Positions 52,464-61,603 of a stretch of DNA of 64,000 nucleotides are shown in pieces. The translations under genes and the position numbers were made by a program. Below the pieces are notes generated by a model. It was not told where the DNA came from, searched no databases, and saw nothing but the letters and a program-made list of their open reading frames with translations. Source of the DNA: Candidatus Fermentibacterota bacterium (GTDB lineage: Bacteria; JAFGKV01); NCBI GenBank assembly GCA_016928395.1, contig JAFGKV010000147.1:62001-126000 (forward strand), written 5' to 3'. Every line of letters begins with the position of its first letter. Positions within the stretch are counted from its first letter, which is position 1.

Positions 52464-53636
52464 ATGAGATCAAATCTGAGGCTGTGGTACCTTCTCTCCT
52501 TCGCGCTCCTCATCGGATGCCAGCGAGGAGGAGGCGGGGAGTCCAAGGAGCCGCTGGTTCCCGTGGCGGTCAGCGCGGTGCAGCGGGGCACTGTGCGCCA
52601 GGCTTTGACCTACAGCTGCGACATCAAGGCGGAACTCGAAGTCAAGGTCTTCTCCAAGATCCCCGATCGCATCGAGCGATACTTCGTGAACGATGGAGAT
52701 CATGTTCGCCGCGGCGACCCCGTCGCCTCCATAGCGGCGACCACCATTGGGCAGGCGGTTCGGCAGGCTGAAGCCGGCCTGGCCGCAGCCCGTGCCCAGC
52801 ACGGCAACGTCACTACCGAGTTCGAACGCGCGGAGCGTCTGTACAAGGAAGACGCTATCAGCACCCAGCAGTTCGAGGCGATTCAGGCCCAGTACAAGGC
52901 CGTCTCCGCGCAACTGGAGCACGCGCAGGCAGGCCTCGCCACGGCGCGGAGTCAGATGAGTGATGCCACAGTGACTTCGCCCATCGATGGCCTGATCGGG
53001 ATGCGATACTCCGAGGCGGGAGACATGGCCAGCCCCGCGGTCCCGCTGGTCAGCGTGGTGCAAATGGATCGGGTCAAGATCGAGTTCAGTGCCACAGAGG
53101 ATGATCTGGGGAAGCTGGCCGTCGGACAGAAGGCGGAAGTCCGGGTGCGCAGCCATCCCGATACGGCCTTTGAGGGGAAGATCCAGAAAATCAGCCCCGT
53201 CTTGGATCCCGTGACGCGCATGGCAACGGTGGAGGTACTGCTTCCCAATCCGGGACACCGGCTCAAGCCGGGCATGTACGCGGAGGTTGACGTCACCGTG
53301 GGCATCATCGAGAACACGCTGGTCGTGCCCCGGGAATCGGTGCTGGAGGCCACGTCGCTGGAACACGCCAATGGCACTCGTCGCGTAGTAAAGAACTTCT
53401 TCGTATATGTCGTCAATGACAGCGACCGCGCCGAGCAGAGGAAGCTCGAGGTGGCGTACCTCAATCAGACGCATGCGGCTGTGCGCGTCGGCGTTGCTGT
53501 CGGCGAGCGTCTCGTTGTCTCGGGCCAGAACAACCTGCGGGATGGCGTGGCGGTGTTGATCCCCGGCGCGGGTTCAGCGGGCGAGGCGCCAGCCGTGGCG
53601 GATACTACCGGGCCCGTCGAGCAGAAGGCACGATAG
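52464..53636 (+). CDS. RND efflux membrane fusion lipoprotein
   Basis: A 390-residue periplasmic adaptor. ATG 52464 (GGAGAGG 5 bases upstream) begins a lipoprotein signal with lipobox LIGC, Cys19, so it should be anchored in the inner membrane. Order: lipoyl half (VKVFSKIPDRIERYFVNDGD), helical hairpin (about 105-165), lipoyl second half (VTSPIDGLIG), beta-barrel (IEFSATEDDLGKLAVGQKAE), and membrane-proximal domain. It links the RND pump to the TolC channel. The stop overlaps the pump's GTG by one base. Confidence 0.94.
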   Translation: MRSNLRLWYLLSFALLIGCQRGGGGESKEPLVPVAVSAVQRGTVRQALTYSCDIKAELEVKVFSKIPDRIERYFVNDGDHVRRGDPVASIAATTIGQAVRQAEAGLAAARAQHGNVTTEFERAERLYKEDAISTQQFEAIQAQYKAVSAQLEHAQAGLATARSQMSDATVTSPIDGLIGMRYSEAGDMASPAVPLVSVVQMDRVKIEFSATEDDLGKLAVGQKAEVRVRSHPDTAFEGKIQKISPVLDPVTRMATVEVLLPNPGHRLKPGMYAEVDVTVGIIENTLVVPRESVLEATSLEHANGTRRVVKNFFVYVVNDSDRAEQRKLEVAYLNQTHAAVRVGVAVGERLVVSGQNNLRDGVAVLIPGAGSAGEAPAVADTTGPVEQKAR

Positions 53637-56600
53637 TGCGCATCACACAGACCGCCATCAAGCGGGGCGTCACGTTCCTCATGATCTACATCGTTGCCGT
53701 GGGCTTCGGCCTTTTTTCCCTGGGGAGACTTCGGGTCGATCTGTGGCCCCGGCTCGATTTTCCGATGATCGCAGTCATCACCCAATACACCGGAGTCGGA
53801 CCGTTCGACATGGAGACCGTGGTGACCCGGCCGCTGGAGGAAGCGGTCGCGTCGGTGCAGAACGTGAAGACGGTCAGCTCGACCTCGCGCCAGGGCCTCT
53901 CCCTACTCATGCTTGAGTTCGGCTGGGGAACCGACATGAACCAGGCGGAGATCGACGTTCGGAATGCCCTGGAATGGGTTGAGGACTACCTGCCGCCTGA
54001 TGTCACGGATCCCTTGGTCTTCGCCTTTGACCCCGCCATGCAGCCCATCGGATTCTACACCGTGGGTTCCGAAGTTCATGGTCTCGCCGAACTCCGGCGT
54101 ATCTCGGAGCTTGAGCTGGAGCCTCGCATCGAGCGCATCCCGGGAGTGGCCTCGGCATCAACCACGGGCGGACTCCAGCGTGAGATCAAGGTTCTGCTGG
54201 ATCCCGTCAGGCTGCGGGCGCGCAGTACTTCCGCCCAGCAAGTGGAGCTGGCCCTGCAGATGAACAATCGGCAGGTACCCTCCGGATGGATCGATGACGA
54301 ACACCAGGAGTTCACCATTCAGACGCAGGGGGAGTACCAGTCCCTTGAACAGATCGAGCAGACGGCAGTGGCGTCCATGGAAGGATCGGTTGTTCGCATC
54401 AAGGATGTCGCCGATGTCGTGGACGGCTTCGTGGAGTCGCGTCAGCAGGTGTGGACGAACGGAAAGCCCGCCGTGATCCTGATTCTGCAGCGTCAATCGG
54501 ATGCGAACACGGTCTCGGTCACCCGGGAGTTGAAGAAGCGCCTGCCCGGAATCATGGCGGAGTTGCCCAAGGGGGTCGCGGTGGAGGCGGTGTATGAGCA
54601 GGCAGAGTTCATCAACCGGTCCATCTCGAACCTGGGCACTACGGCCATCCAGGCCGTCCTGCTGACCATCGTCGTGCTCTTGGTCTTTCTGCGGAACATC
54701 CGTAGTTCGATGATCGTGGCGCTTTCCATTCCCATCTCGATCATCGTGACGTTCGCCGTGATGGATCAAGCGGGCCTCACCCTGAACATGATCTCCATGG
54801 CCGGCCTCGCTTTGGCCGTGGGGCTCTTGGTCGACAACTCCATCGTGGTGCTGGAGAGTATCTACCGGCACCGGGAGCGGGGGGCCGAGGCGTGGAAGGC
54901 GGCCGAGGTGGGCACCAATGAGGTGGCCATGGCCATCACCGCGTCGACTTTGACCACCGCATCTGTGTTCGTGCCGGTGCTCTTCGTTCCGGGGATTGCG
55001 GGTGAGATGTTCAATGATATGGTGGTCACCATCTGTTTCTCGTTGGCGGCTTCCCTGGCCGTGGCCCTGACACTGGTACCGCTGCTCGCCTCACGCATGC
55101 TCCGGATCAAGGATGGAACGACGCCGCGGTCTGGCTTCGATCGGCTGGGCGACCGCATCGGGGCCGGCATCGACAAGGCTCGAGCGCGGTATCTGGTTGC
55201 GCTGAGGTGGTCGCTCTTCCATCGCCGTGTCGTCCTCATTTCCGCGGCGGGTCTCTTCGTCCTGTCGGTGATCCTGCTCACGACCCGGGGAGGCGAATTC
55301 CTGCCGCACAGTGATATGGGGTTCGTGCAGGTGGCGTTCGACCGTTCGGCGGGAACGAGCCTGGCGGCAACGGAGACGAGCGTTCGAACCTTGCATGAGA
55401 TCGTAAACAACGCCGTTCCCGAGGCCGAGATGGTGTACACGAACTTCGGCCAGGGTGAGGGGGTCTTTGCCGCGTTCTCGGCCAGCGGATCCAATCAGGG
55501 CGAGATGATGATCCGCCTGAAGCCGCGCTCACACCGCGCACGGTCCATGCAGAGGATTCAGGATGATCTACGGGAGCGGGTGAACGCGATTCCCGATCTG
55601 AACGTACGCTTCGAGGACCGTGGAGCCGAGGCGTTTTTCGGTGGCGCGGGCGACATCGCCGTGGAGATCTTTGGCCATGATCTGGAGGTGGCGGAAGCGC
55701 TGGCCCGCGATATCGTTGCCACGGTCGAGGGCATTCGCGGGGTTGCCACTACGGAGGTGAGCGTCGAAGACGCCGCGCACGAGCTGAAGATACGGCTCGA
55801 CCGGCAGCGCATCGCCGATCTGGGACTGTCCACCGCGCAGGTGGGGCAGGTGATCTCCACCAGTGTACTGGGGAGTGTCGCAACACGATACCGTGAAGGC
55901 GGCGACGAGTTCGACGTACGTGTACAACTGAGGGAAGACGCCCGGAGGAATCACGTCGACATCGGCAATATCCTGCTCATGACACCGGGGGGAAGACAGG
56001 TTCCCCTTCGGGCCGTGGCGGATCTCTCCTTCGGGACCGCGCCTGCCGCCATCACCCGGGAGGATCAGGAACGCAAGGTCACGGTGGCCATCGACGTGTC
56101 GGGCCGTGATCTACGACGGACCACCACAGACGTGCAGAGAGCCCTGGCTCAGATCGCCGTGCCCAACGATTTCCGTGTGGAGATCGGCGGCTCCGCCAAG
56201 GAGATGATGGAATCGTTCATGTTTCTCGGCATTGCGTTCATTGTCGCCATGGCCCTGACCTACATGGTCATGGCGTCGCAGTTCGAGTCGCTGGTGGACC
56301 CGTTCATTATCCTGTTCACCATACCGCTGTCCATCATCGGTGTCGCCCTGGGGCTCACGCTGACGGGGACGACGCTGAGTGTCATGTCGCTCATCGGGAT
56401 CATCATGCTCATCGGGATCATCGTGAACAATGGCATCGTGCTGGTTGACTACACGAACCAGCTCCGCGAACAGGGCCACCCCCTGTTTGAAGCCATCATG
56501 CTGGCCGGGGAGGCGCGGATGAGGCCGGTGATCATGACGGCGCTGACCACCATGCTCGCCATGCTTCCCCTGGCCCTGGGCCTCGGCGAGAGCGGGGAGA

Positions 56601-56767
56601 ACTGGGCTCCCATGGCGAGGTCTCTCATCGGCGGGCTCCTGGTTGGTACGGCCCTCACGCTGGTGGTGGTTCCGGTGATCTACGCTGCGCTGGAGACAGG
56701 AGCGCAGAAGAGGAGGGAGCGCCGCCAGACCGGGAGGGTATCCTCCTCTGCCGAACAGCCTGCATAG
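53636..56767 (+). CDS. RND-family multidrug efflux pump
   Basis: A 1043-residue inner-membrane RND transporter of normal length, 12 transmembrane helices and two large periplasmic loops. The proton-relay Asp lies in TM4 (AVGLLVDNSIVVLESIYRHR). The inner repeat shows GDRIGAGIDKARARYLVALR before the second half, and LTYMVMASQFESLVDPFIIL near TM8. GTG 53636 overlaps the MFP stop (TAGTG). With the adaptor and TolC protein it should export drugs, dyes or metabolites driven by protons. No dedicated terminator is obvious after the stop. Confidence 0.95.
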   Translation: MRITQTAIKRGVTFLMIYIVAVGFGLFSLGRLRVDLWPRLDFPMIAVITQYTGVGPFDMETVVTRPLEEAVASVQNVKTVSSTSRQGLSLLMLEFGWGTDMNQAEIDVRNALEWVEDYLPPDVTDPLVFAFDPAMQPIGFYTVGSEVHGLAELRRISELELEPRIERIPGVASASTTGGLQREIKVLLDPVRLRARSTSAQQVELALQMNNRQVPSGWIDDEHQEFTIQTQGEYQSLEQIEQTAVASMEGSVVRIKDVADVVDGFVESRQQVWTNGKPAVILILQRQSDANTVSVTRELKKRLPGIMAELPKGVAVEAVYEQAEFINRSISNLGTTAIQAVLLTIVVLLVFLRNIRSSMIVALSIPISIIVTFAVMDQAGLTLNMISMAGLALAVGLLVDNSIVVLESIYRHRERGAEAWKAAEVGTNEVAMAITASTLTTASVFVPVLFVPGIAGEMFNDMVVTICFSLAASLAVALTLVPLLASRMLRIKDGTTPRSGFDRLGDRIGAGIDKARARYLVALRWSLFHRRVVLISAAGLFVLSVILLTTRGGEFLPHSDMGFVQVAFDRSAGTSLAATETSVRTLHEIVNNAVPEAEMVYTNFGQGEGVFAAFSASGSNQGEMMIRLKPRSHRARSMQRIQDDLRERVNAIPDLNVRFEDRGAEAFFGGAGDIAVEIFGHDLEVAEALARDIVATVEGIRGVATTEVSVEDAAHELKIRLDRQRIADLGLSTAQVGQVISTSVLGSVATRYREGGDEFDVRVQLREDARRNHVDIGNILLMTPGGRQVPLRAVADLSFGTAPAAITREDQERKVTVAIDVSGRDLRRTTTDVQRALAQIAVPNDFRVEIGGSAKEMMESFMFLGIAFIVAMALTYMVMASQFESLVDPFIILFTIPLSIIGVALGLTLTGTTLSVMSLIGIIMLIGIIVNNGIVLVDYTNQLREQGHPLFEAIMLAGEARMRPVIMTALTTMLAMLPLALGLGESGENWAPMARSLIGGLLVGTALTLVVVPVIYAALETGAQKRRERRQTGRVSSSAEQPA

Positions 56768-57138
56768 CCCGTATTGACCCTTTGCCTCCACGCGCCCCGC
56801 CGTCTGGGTTATCCTTGACCAGATCCGGAGTACTCGAGGGGCCTGAGTCAGAGAACCAACCGGAATCCAGCCGACAGAGGGGTGGTCGCGCACGGGATTC
56901 GCTTCTGGATGAGACGGCTGGGAAGCCCCTGCCTCCTGGTCGCGTGATTGGCCGAATCATCGCGCCTGGCTGTCATCGGCGAGGCTTTGTCACGATGGAC
57001 CACACCGCGGCGCCTGGCCGCGTGACTACCTCGCTTCGTTTCGGCAGATTCTGGTCTTGCCAGTCCCGATCGCCTGCGTATGATCCTCATGCCGGTCTCG
57101 GCGGCAGTCATTGAAGGGTAGTGTCTTCTCCGCGCCTC
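56768..57138. other. Intergenic region between RND and sugar-importer operons
   Basis: About 370 bases. No gene, RNA or strong hairpin recognised; the importer promoter follows. Confidence 0.45.
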
Positions 57139-57167
57139 TTGACACCGCGTTCCCGTTGGGTGATTCT
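57139..57167 (+). promoter_or_regulatory. Promoter of the ribose-type importer operon
   Basis: Perfect -35 TTGACA (57139-57144), 17-base spacer, weaker -10 GATTCT (57162-57167). A start near 57174 would leave a short leader with AAGGAGGT before GTG 57192. Confidence 0.5.
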
Positions 57168-57191
57168 GGCCTCTTACCACAAGGAGGTCCC

Positions 57192-58283
57192 GTGAGACAC
57201 CCTGCCAAACCGCTACAGGTAGTGTGCCAACGCGTTCGCGACGCACCGCGCTGGCTCCTGAATCGGCAGCAGACCGGCCTCGTTCTGGTAATACTCGCAC
57301 TCGCCGTGGTGCTCACCGCTTTCTCCGGCACTCATGTCGACCGTCGCTCAGGCGCGGCGGTGAACAACTTCCTCAATTCAGGCACTCTCATGCAGGTCGC
57401 CACCGACGCGAGTTTCTTCGCCGTCATGGCGATAGGGGCGACCATCGTCATCATCTCCGGCGGTATCGACCTTTCGGTGGGATCGGTGTACGCGGTGGCA
57501 GGAGTAACCATGGCCCTCGTCTTGCGCTCCCCTCCGCAGGGGCCCTTGCAGACCGTGGGTGTGGGAATCCTTGTCTCTCTGGGCATCGGCCTTATCTGCG
57601 GAGTGATCAACGGGCTCATGATCGTTGGGCTTCGCGTGCACTCCTTCGTTATCACTCTGGGCACCATGTGGATCTTCCGAGGAATCGCCTTCGTGACCTC
57701 TCGAGCCACCAGCGTGCTGGTCCCTGATGCACTCACGGGGGTGGCCAAAGCGAACTTCGGGCTCGGCCCGGGCCTGTACCCCATGCCCATGGCGGTGATG
57801 ATCGTCGTCACCTTGTGCGGGGCCATCTACCTTTCCCACACGGTGATGGGGCGGCATGTATTTGCTGTGGGAGGCAACGTTGAGGCCAGCAGGTATGCCG
57901 GCCTTAGGATTGAGCGGATTCAGCTCGGCGTGTTTGCGCTTTCCGGGCTCGCCGCGGGGATCGCGGCATTCATGGGTACGAGCTACTATGGATCGGCATC
58001 CTGTGCGGATGCATCGGGCTATGAGCTCTACGTCATCGCCTCGGCGGTGGTGGGCGGCGCCAGCCTCAAGGGAGGCAGAGGCAGCGCGGTCAGCGCCACC
58101 TTGGGCGCCCTGCTCATCGTGCTCATCCGCCAGTCAATTCGCTCTCTGCGGCTTGACCAGAACTACGAATGGATCATTATCGGTTGCGCCATCATCGTTG
58201 CGGTGGTGCTGGATCGTGTCAGCACGGCACTCACATCCCGAAGACTCACCGCCGTGGGCGATACCCACCACAGAGGAGGTTGA
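57192..58283 (+). CDS. Ribose/autoinducer-type ABC transporter permease
   Basis: A 363-residue RbsC-like permease. After a short cytoplasmic N-terminus there are about nine hydrophobic segments, with the family stretch IVIISGGIDLSVGSVYAVAG and later VVGGASLKGGRGSAVSATLG near the ATPase contact. GTG 57192 has AAGGAGGT 4 bases upstream; an upstream frame to 57111 is untypical and is rejected. It forms the transmembrane channel for a pentose, hexose or AI-2-like ligand. It is the first gene of the operon, before the binding protein. Confidence 0.9.
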   Translation: MRHPAKPLQVVCQRVRDAPRWLLNRQQTGLVLVILALAVVLTAFSGTHVDRRSGAAVNNFLNSGTLMQVATDASFFAVMAIGATIVIISGGIDLSVGSVYAVAGVTMALVLRSPPQGPLQTVGVGILVSLGIGLICGVINGLMIVGLRVHSFVITLGTMWIFRGIAFVTSRATSVLVPDALTGVAKANFGLGPGLYPMPMAVMIVVTLCGAIYLSHTVMGRHVFAVGGNVEASRYAGLRIERIQLGVFALSGLAAGIAAFMGTSYYGSASCADASGYELYVIASAVVGGASLKGGRGSAVSATLGALLIVLIRQSIRSLRLDQNYEWIIIGCAIIVAVVLDRVSTALTSRRLTAVGDTHHRGG

Positions 58284-58284
58284 T

Positions 58285-59280
58285 ATGCGCATTGCGACCA
58301 TCACCGCGATCTACACCGTCCTGGTTTGGGCACCTGCGCCCTGCGCCGCGGGATCCGAGCACACCACCCTGCGGATCGCCATGATCGCCAAGAGCTCGAC
58401 CAATCCGGTGTTTCTCTCCGCACGAACCGGCGCTCTGGCTGCCGCGCGGGATCTCTCAGCGCTCCACGGCATCTCCATCACCATCGACTGGTTGACTCCT
58501 CCCACGGAGGACGGCCAGGTCCAAGCGCAACGGATCGCCCAGGCGGTGAACGAAGGCTCGGATGTGGTCTTAATCTCCTGTTCCGATGCCGCCAAGGTCA
58601 CTGGGGCGATCAATGATGCCGTGGCCCGGGGCGTGCCGGTCATGACCTTTGACAGCGATGCACCGCAGTCCAGGCGGTTCGCGTATTATGGGGTGGACGA
58701 TGTGCAGACCGGCGAGAGGGTCATGGCTGAGCTGGCATCCCAACTCGGTGACAGCGGCAATGTCGCCATCCTGGCCGGCAATCAGAACGCCCCTAACCTA
58801 CAGAAACGGGTGCAAGGCGTGAAGCAAGAGGCTCAACGACACCCGGGTATCAGAATTACCGGAACATTCTACCACCCCGAGACTCCCCAGGATGCGGCGG
58901 CGGAGGTCGTACGAGTCGGCAGGGCATATCCAGAGATCGAAGGCTGGGCCATGGTGGGAGGCTGGCCGCTGTTCACTAAGTCTCTGCTCACCGATCTGGA
59001 TCCGGCTAGGACCAAAGTCGTCGCGGTGGATGCCCTGCCTGCCCAGCTTCCCTATGTGGAGATGGGCATCGCACCTGCACTCCTGGCTCAGCCGACCTAC
59101 CGCTGGGGTTACGTATCCGTGGAGACAATCGTCGACAAGGTTGTTCTGGGAGTGGATGTGCCTATGGTCAACCCCATGGAACTCGTCAGGGTAACGAAGG
59201 AGAACCTCGGACAGTGGGCCCGCCAGTTGCAGGAATGGGGATTCACCGATGTGCCGGCCGAGTATCTCCAGATGGAGTAA
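58285..59280 (+). CDS. Periplasmic sugar-binding protein (RbsB-like)
   Basis: A 331-residue type I periplasmic binding protein. ATG 58285 has GAGGAGG upstream; a signal peptide covers about 1-22. LRIAMIAKSSTNPVFLSART opens lobe 1, VVLISCSDAAKVTGAINDAV and GVPVMTFDSDAPQSRRFAYY follow, and GNVAILAGNQNAPNLQKRVQ continues in lobe 2. It delivers the substrate to the RbsC-like permease, whose stop is one base upstream. The substrate is not predictable by eye. A 338-base gap separates it from the ATPase gene. Confidence 0.92.
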   Translation: MRIATITAIYTVLVWAPAPCAAGSEHTTLRIAMIAKSSTNPVFLSARTGALAAARDLSALHGISITIDWLTPPTEDGQVQAQRIAQAVNEGSDVVLISCSDAAKVTGAINDAVARGVPVMTFDSDAPQSRRFAYYGVDDVQTGERVMAELASQLGDSGNVAILAGNQNAPNLQKRVQGVKQEAQRHPGIRITGTFYHPETPQDAAAEVVRVGRAYPEIEGWAMVGGWPLFTKSLLTDLDPARTKVVAVDALPAQLPYVEMGIAPALLAQPTYRWGYVSVETIVDKVVLGVDVPMVNPMELVRVTKENLGQWARQLQEWGFTDVPAEYLQME

Positions 59281-59618
59281 ATCAGCGCACGGAGTTCACG
59301 AGTCACTGTTGACCATTCTGCGTGCTCCGATGCTTCGCGCGGGAAGGGCGTGCGGGACAATCACCGTGGAGTGCGTTGGCATCCCAGCGGTTGTCCCCGC
59401 GCCGGATGCCGGGCCTTCTGGAGCGGGAGTTGGGCTCCCCCAGTCCATTGGGCGGGTACGCCGGCGTACTCCAAGAACTCCACGGCCGGGCTCTTCAGTC
59501 GCGCCGCGGCTAGTTCACAGGGTTCGGGGTTGAGGCTGGACTGGATACGGTGAGGGCCACGGCATCATCTTGCCCCCCCTCCAGGCCCATCCAGTGCCGC
59601 CCCATTCTCTACCAGGAT
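59281..59618. other. Gap inside the importer operon, with dispersed repeat
   Basis: 338 bases. CAGGGTTCGGGGTTGAGGC (59518-59536) belongs to the dispersed GGGTTCGGG family, and GGGAG-TTGGG-CTCCC near 59424-59438 is a small hairpin. No gene is supportable. Confidence 0.5.
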
Positions 59619-61115
59619 ATGCCTGAACCGCTGATTTGCTTTGTCGGGATTACCAAACGTTTCCCCGGCGTTGTGGCCCTGCGCGATGTGCATCTGGACA
59701 TCGCGCAGGGCTCCTGCCATGGGCTCGTCGGAGAGAACGGAGCGGGCAAGAGCACGCTGGGGAAGATTCTGGCGGGCATTCACCGCCCGGATGGCGGTCA
59801 GATCAGGTTGTCAGGGAGTGAGGTTTGCTTCGGTGGTCCCCACGAGGCACTGGGCGCGGGTGTCGGCATCGTACACCAGGAATTGTCGTTCTGCGAGAAC
59901 CTGACGGTGGCGGAGAACCTGAGCTTGGGGTCTCTCCCGACCTGCGGGCCTTTCTGGTCGCGAGACGCCACCGAACGGCTGGCGAGGGAATGCCTGGATT
60001 CGTTGCGGGTTGAGCTGGATCCACAGCGACGCCTAGGTGACTTGCCGGTGAGTCAACAGCAACTCGTCCAGATCGCGTCAGTGGTTTCCCGGGGCGCTCG
60101 GGTGATCGTCATGGACGAGCCGACTTCCTCTCTCTCCCAGGCCGAAGCATGCCGTCTCTTTGCCCTCATTGAACGACTCCGCGATGCAGGCACCACGCTG
60201 ATCTATGTCTCGCACCGGCTGGAAGAGGTATTCATGCTGTGCGACACAATCACGGTGCTGCGGGATGGGGCGATCGTGGCGACCAAAGCCGCAACCGAGT
60301 GGTCGAGGGATGGGCTGGTGCAGGCGATGATCGGGCGTCCGTTGGATGACTACTTCCCCCGCCACATGGAGCAGCCCCTGGGTGAGGAACTCCTGCGCGT
60401 TGAGGACCTGCGCAGCCCGGGTCGCCTGGAGGGGATCTCGTTCTCGCTCCGTGCGGGAGAAGTGCTTGGGCTGGCAGGCCTGGTTGGCTCGGGACGTACC
60501 GAGATTGCCGAGGCCATCTGTGGCCTTGACCGCCGCGCCACGGGCAGGATACTCGTTCGAGGGCGCCCGATGCGAATCCGCCACCCGCGGCAGGCCTTGT
60601 CTTTGGGCATCGGCCTGGTTCCGGAGGACCGGAAACGGCACGGGCTGGTCTTGTCCATGCGGGCCAGTGAGAACCTGACCTTGCCGACTCTAAAGCGCCA
60701 TGCGCGCATGGGGTGGGTGAAGAGACGCAGTGAGAGTGCGGTCGTCCGGGAGTTCTTCGCCGCGCTTGACATTCGGGCAGCCACTCCGGGTGTCGTCACG
60801 GAGAGCCTGTCGGGCGGTAACCAACAGAAGATCGTCCTCGCCAAGTGGGTAGCTGCCCGCTGCCCCATCCTTATCGTTGATGAGCCGACCAGAGGGATCG
60901 ACGTGGGGGCGAAAGCCGAGATTCATGCACTCATCGATGGATTGGCGCGACAGGGAGTCGGCGTACTTCTGATTTCCAGCGAACTACCGGAGCTGATCAA
61001 CCTCGCGACGAGGATCCTCGTGCTCCGAGGAGGCGAAATCGTCGGAGAACTTTCCAGAGGTGATGCCGACCAGGATGCCTTGCTCCGGCTAATGGCCGGC
61101 ATCGAGGCGACCTAG
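59619..61115 (+). CDS. Sugar ABC importer ATPase with two nucleotide-binding domains (RbsA-like)
   Basis: A 498-residue fused double ATPase. Domain 1: Walker A GLVGENGAGKSTL, signature region LPVSQQQLVQIASVV, Walker B VIVMDEPTSSLSQ, switch His in YVSHRLEEV. Domain 2: GLAGLVGSGRTEI (degenerate Walker A), LVPEDRKRHGLV, signature LSGGNQQKIVLAKWV, Walker B ILIVDEPTRGIDVG. This is the standard RbsA/XylG/MglA asymmetry. It powers import through the upstream RbsC-like permease. ATG 59619 is chosen because the family start follows; the frame opens 23 codons earlier. No kinase or repressor follows. Confidence 0.92.
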   Translation: MPEPLICFVGITKRFPGVVALRDVHLDIAQGSCHGLVGENGAGKSTLGKILAGIHRPDGGQIRLSGSEVCFGGPHEALGAGVGIVHQELSFCENLTVAENLSLGSLPTCGPFWSRDATERLARECLDSLRVELDPQRRLGDLPVSQQQLVQIASVVSRGARVIVMDEPTSSLSQAEACRLFALIERLRDAGTTLIYVSHRLEEVFMLCDTITVLRDGAIVATKAATEWSRDGLVQAMIGRPLDDYFPRHMEQPLGEELLRVEDLRSPGRLEGISFSLRAGEVLGLAGLVGSGRTEIAEAICGLDRRATGRILVRGRPMRIRHPRQALSLGIGLVPEDRKRHGLVLSMRASENLTLPTLKRHARMGWVKRRSESAVVREFFAALDIRAATPGVVTESLSGGNQQKIVLAKWVAARCPILIVDEPTRGIDVGAKAEIHALIDGLARQGVGVLLISSELPELINLATRILVLRGGEIVGELSRGDADQDALLRLMAGIEAT

Positions 61116-61388
61116 CGCCTCATCCTGGAGCACGGCTCCCGGGGCGAGGGGGACAAGACGCTCGAAGTCCACGGCGCGAGCAAAGAAGACATCCGCGCGC
61201 CGTCTCACCGACGAGCAGCACAGGAGTCCGCGACGTATCGTTCGCAGATCTCCTTACGTGCAGGCGGTCCCACGCTCTGGAGGAGGGTCGATCTCCGCCA
61301 CTCTCGCCTCATGCGACGGCCTCTCAGAACAGACTCACCTGCGTACAGGACGCCCCATGAACCGCGTGTTCGCCTGGCCGCTCAACTA
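61116..61388. other. Convergent intergenic region after the importer, left part
   Basis: About 270 bases between the importer ATPase stop and the palindrome at 61389. No gene or RNA seen. Confidence 0.45.
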
Positions 61389-61414
61389 GGACGCGTCATA
61401 TATATGACATGTCC
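61389..61414. repeat. Imperfect 26-bp palindrome between convergent genes
   Basis: GGACGCGTCATAT and ATATGACATGTCC pair at 11 of 13 positions, centred on a perfect 14-base core GTCATATATATGAC. It shares the AGGAC...GTCC edge with the palindrome at 24233-24266 and the same setting, between the ends of converging genes. Confidence 0.6.
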
Positions 61415-61603
61415 CATATGCCTCGCTCGGGGTCCACACCGTGACAGAATGAGCTTACCGAAGCCGTAATGCTCCGTGGATGTTTGTGTCGGCCGTTCTG
61501 TACGCGGGAGGGGTCGCCATCCCTCCCGCGTCAGATCGTTCCTTGGGTCAGCAGAGAAGAAACCTTCACGCCCCAAGGCTCGGTCTTCTCGAGAATCGGC
61601 CTT
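61415..61603. other. Convergent intergenic region, right part
   Basis: About 190 bases from the palindrome to the tldE stop. A GC-rich palindromic stretch, CGCGGGAGGG...CCCTCCCGCG (61503-61530), may form a hairpin acting as terminator for the minus-strand genes. No gene seen. Confidence 0.4.
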
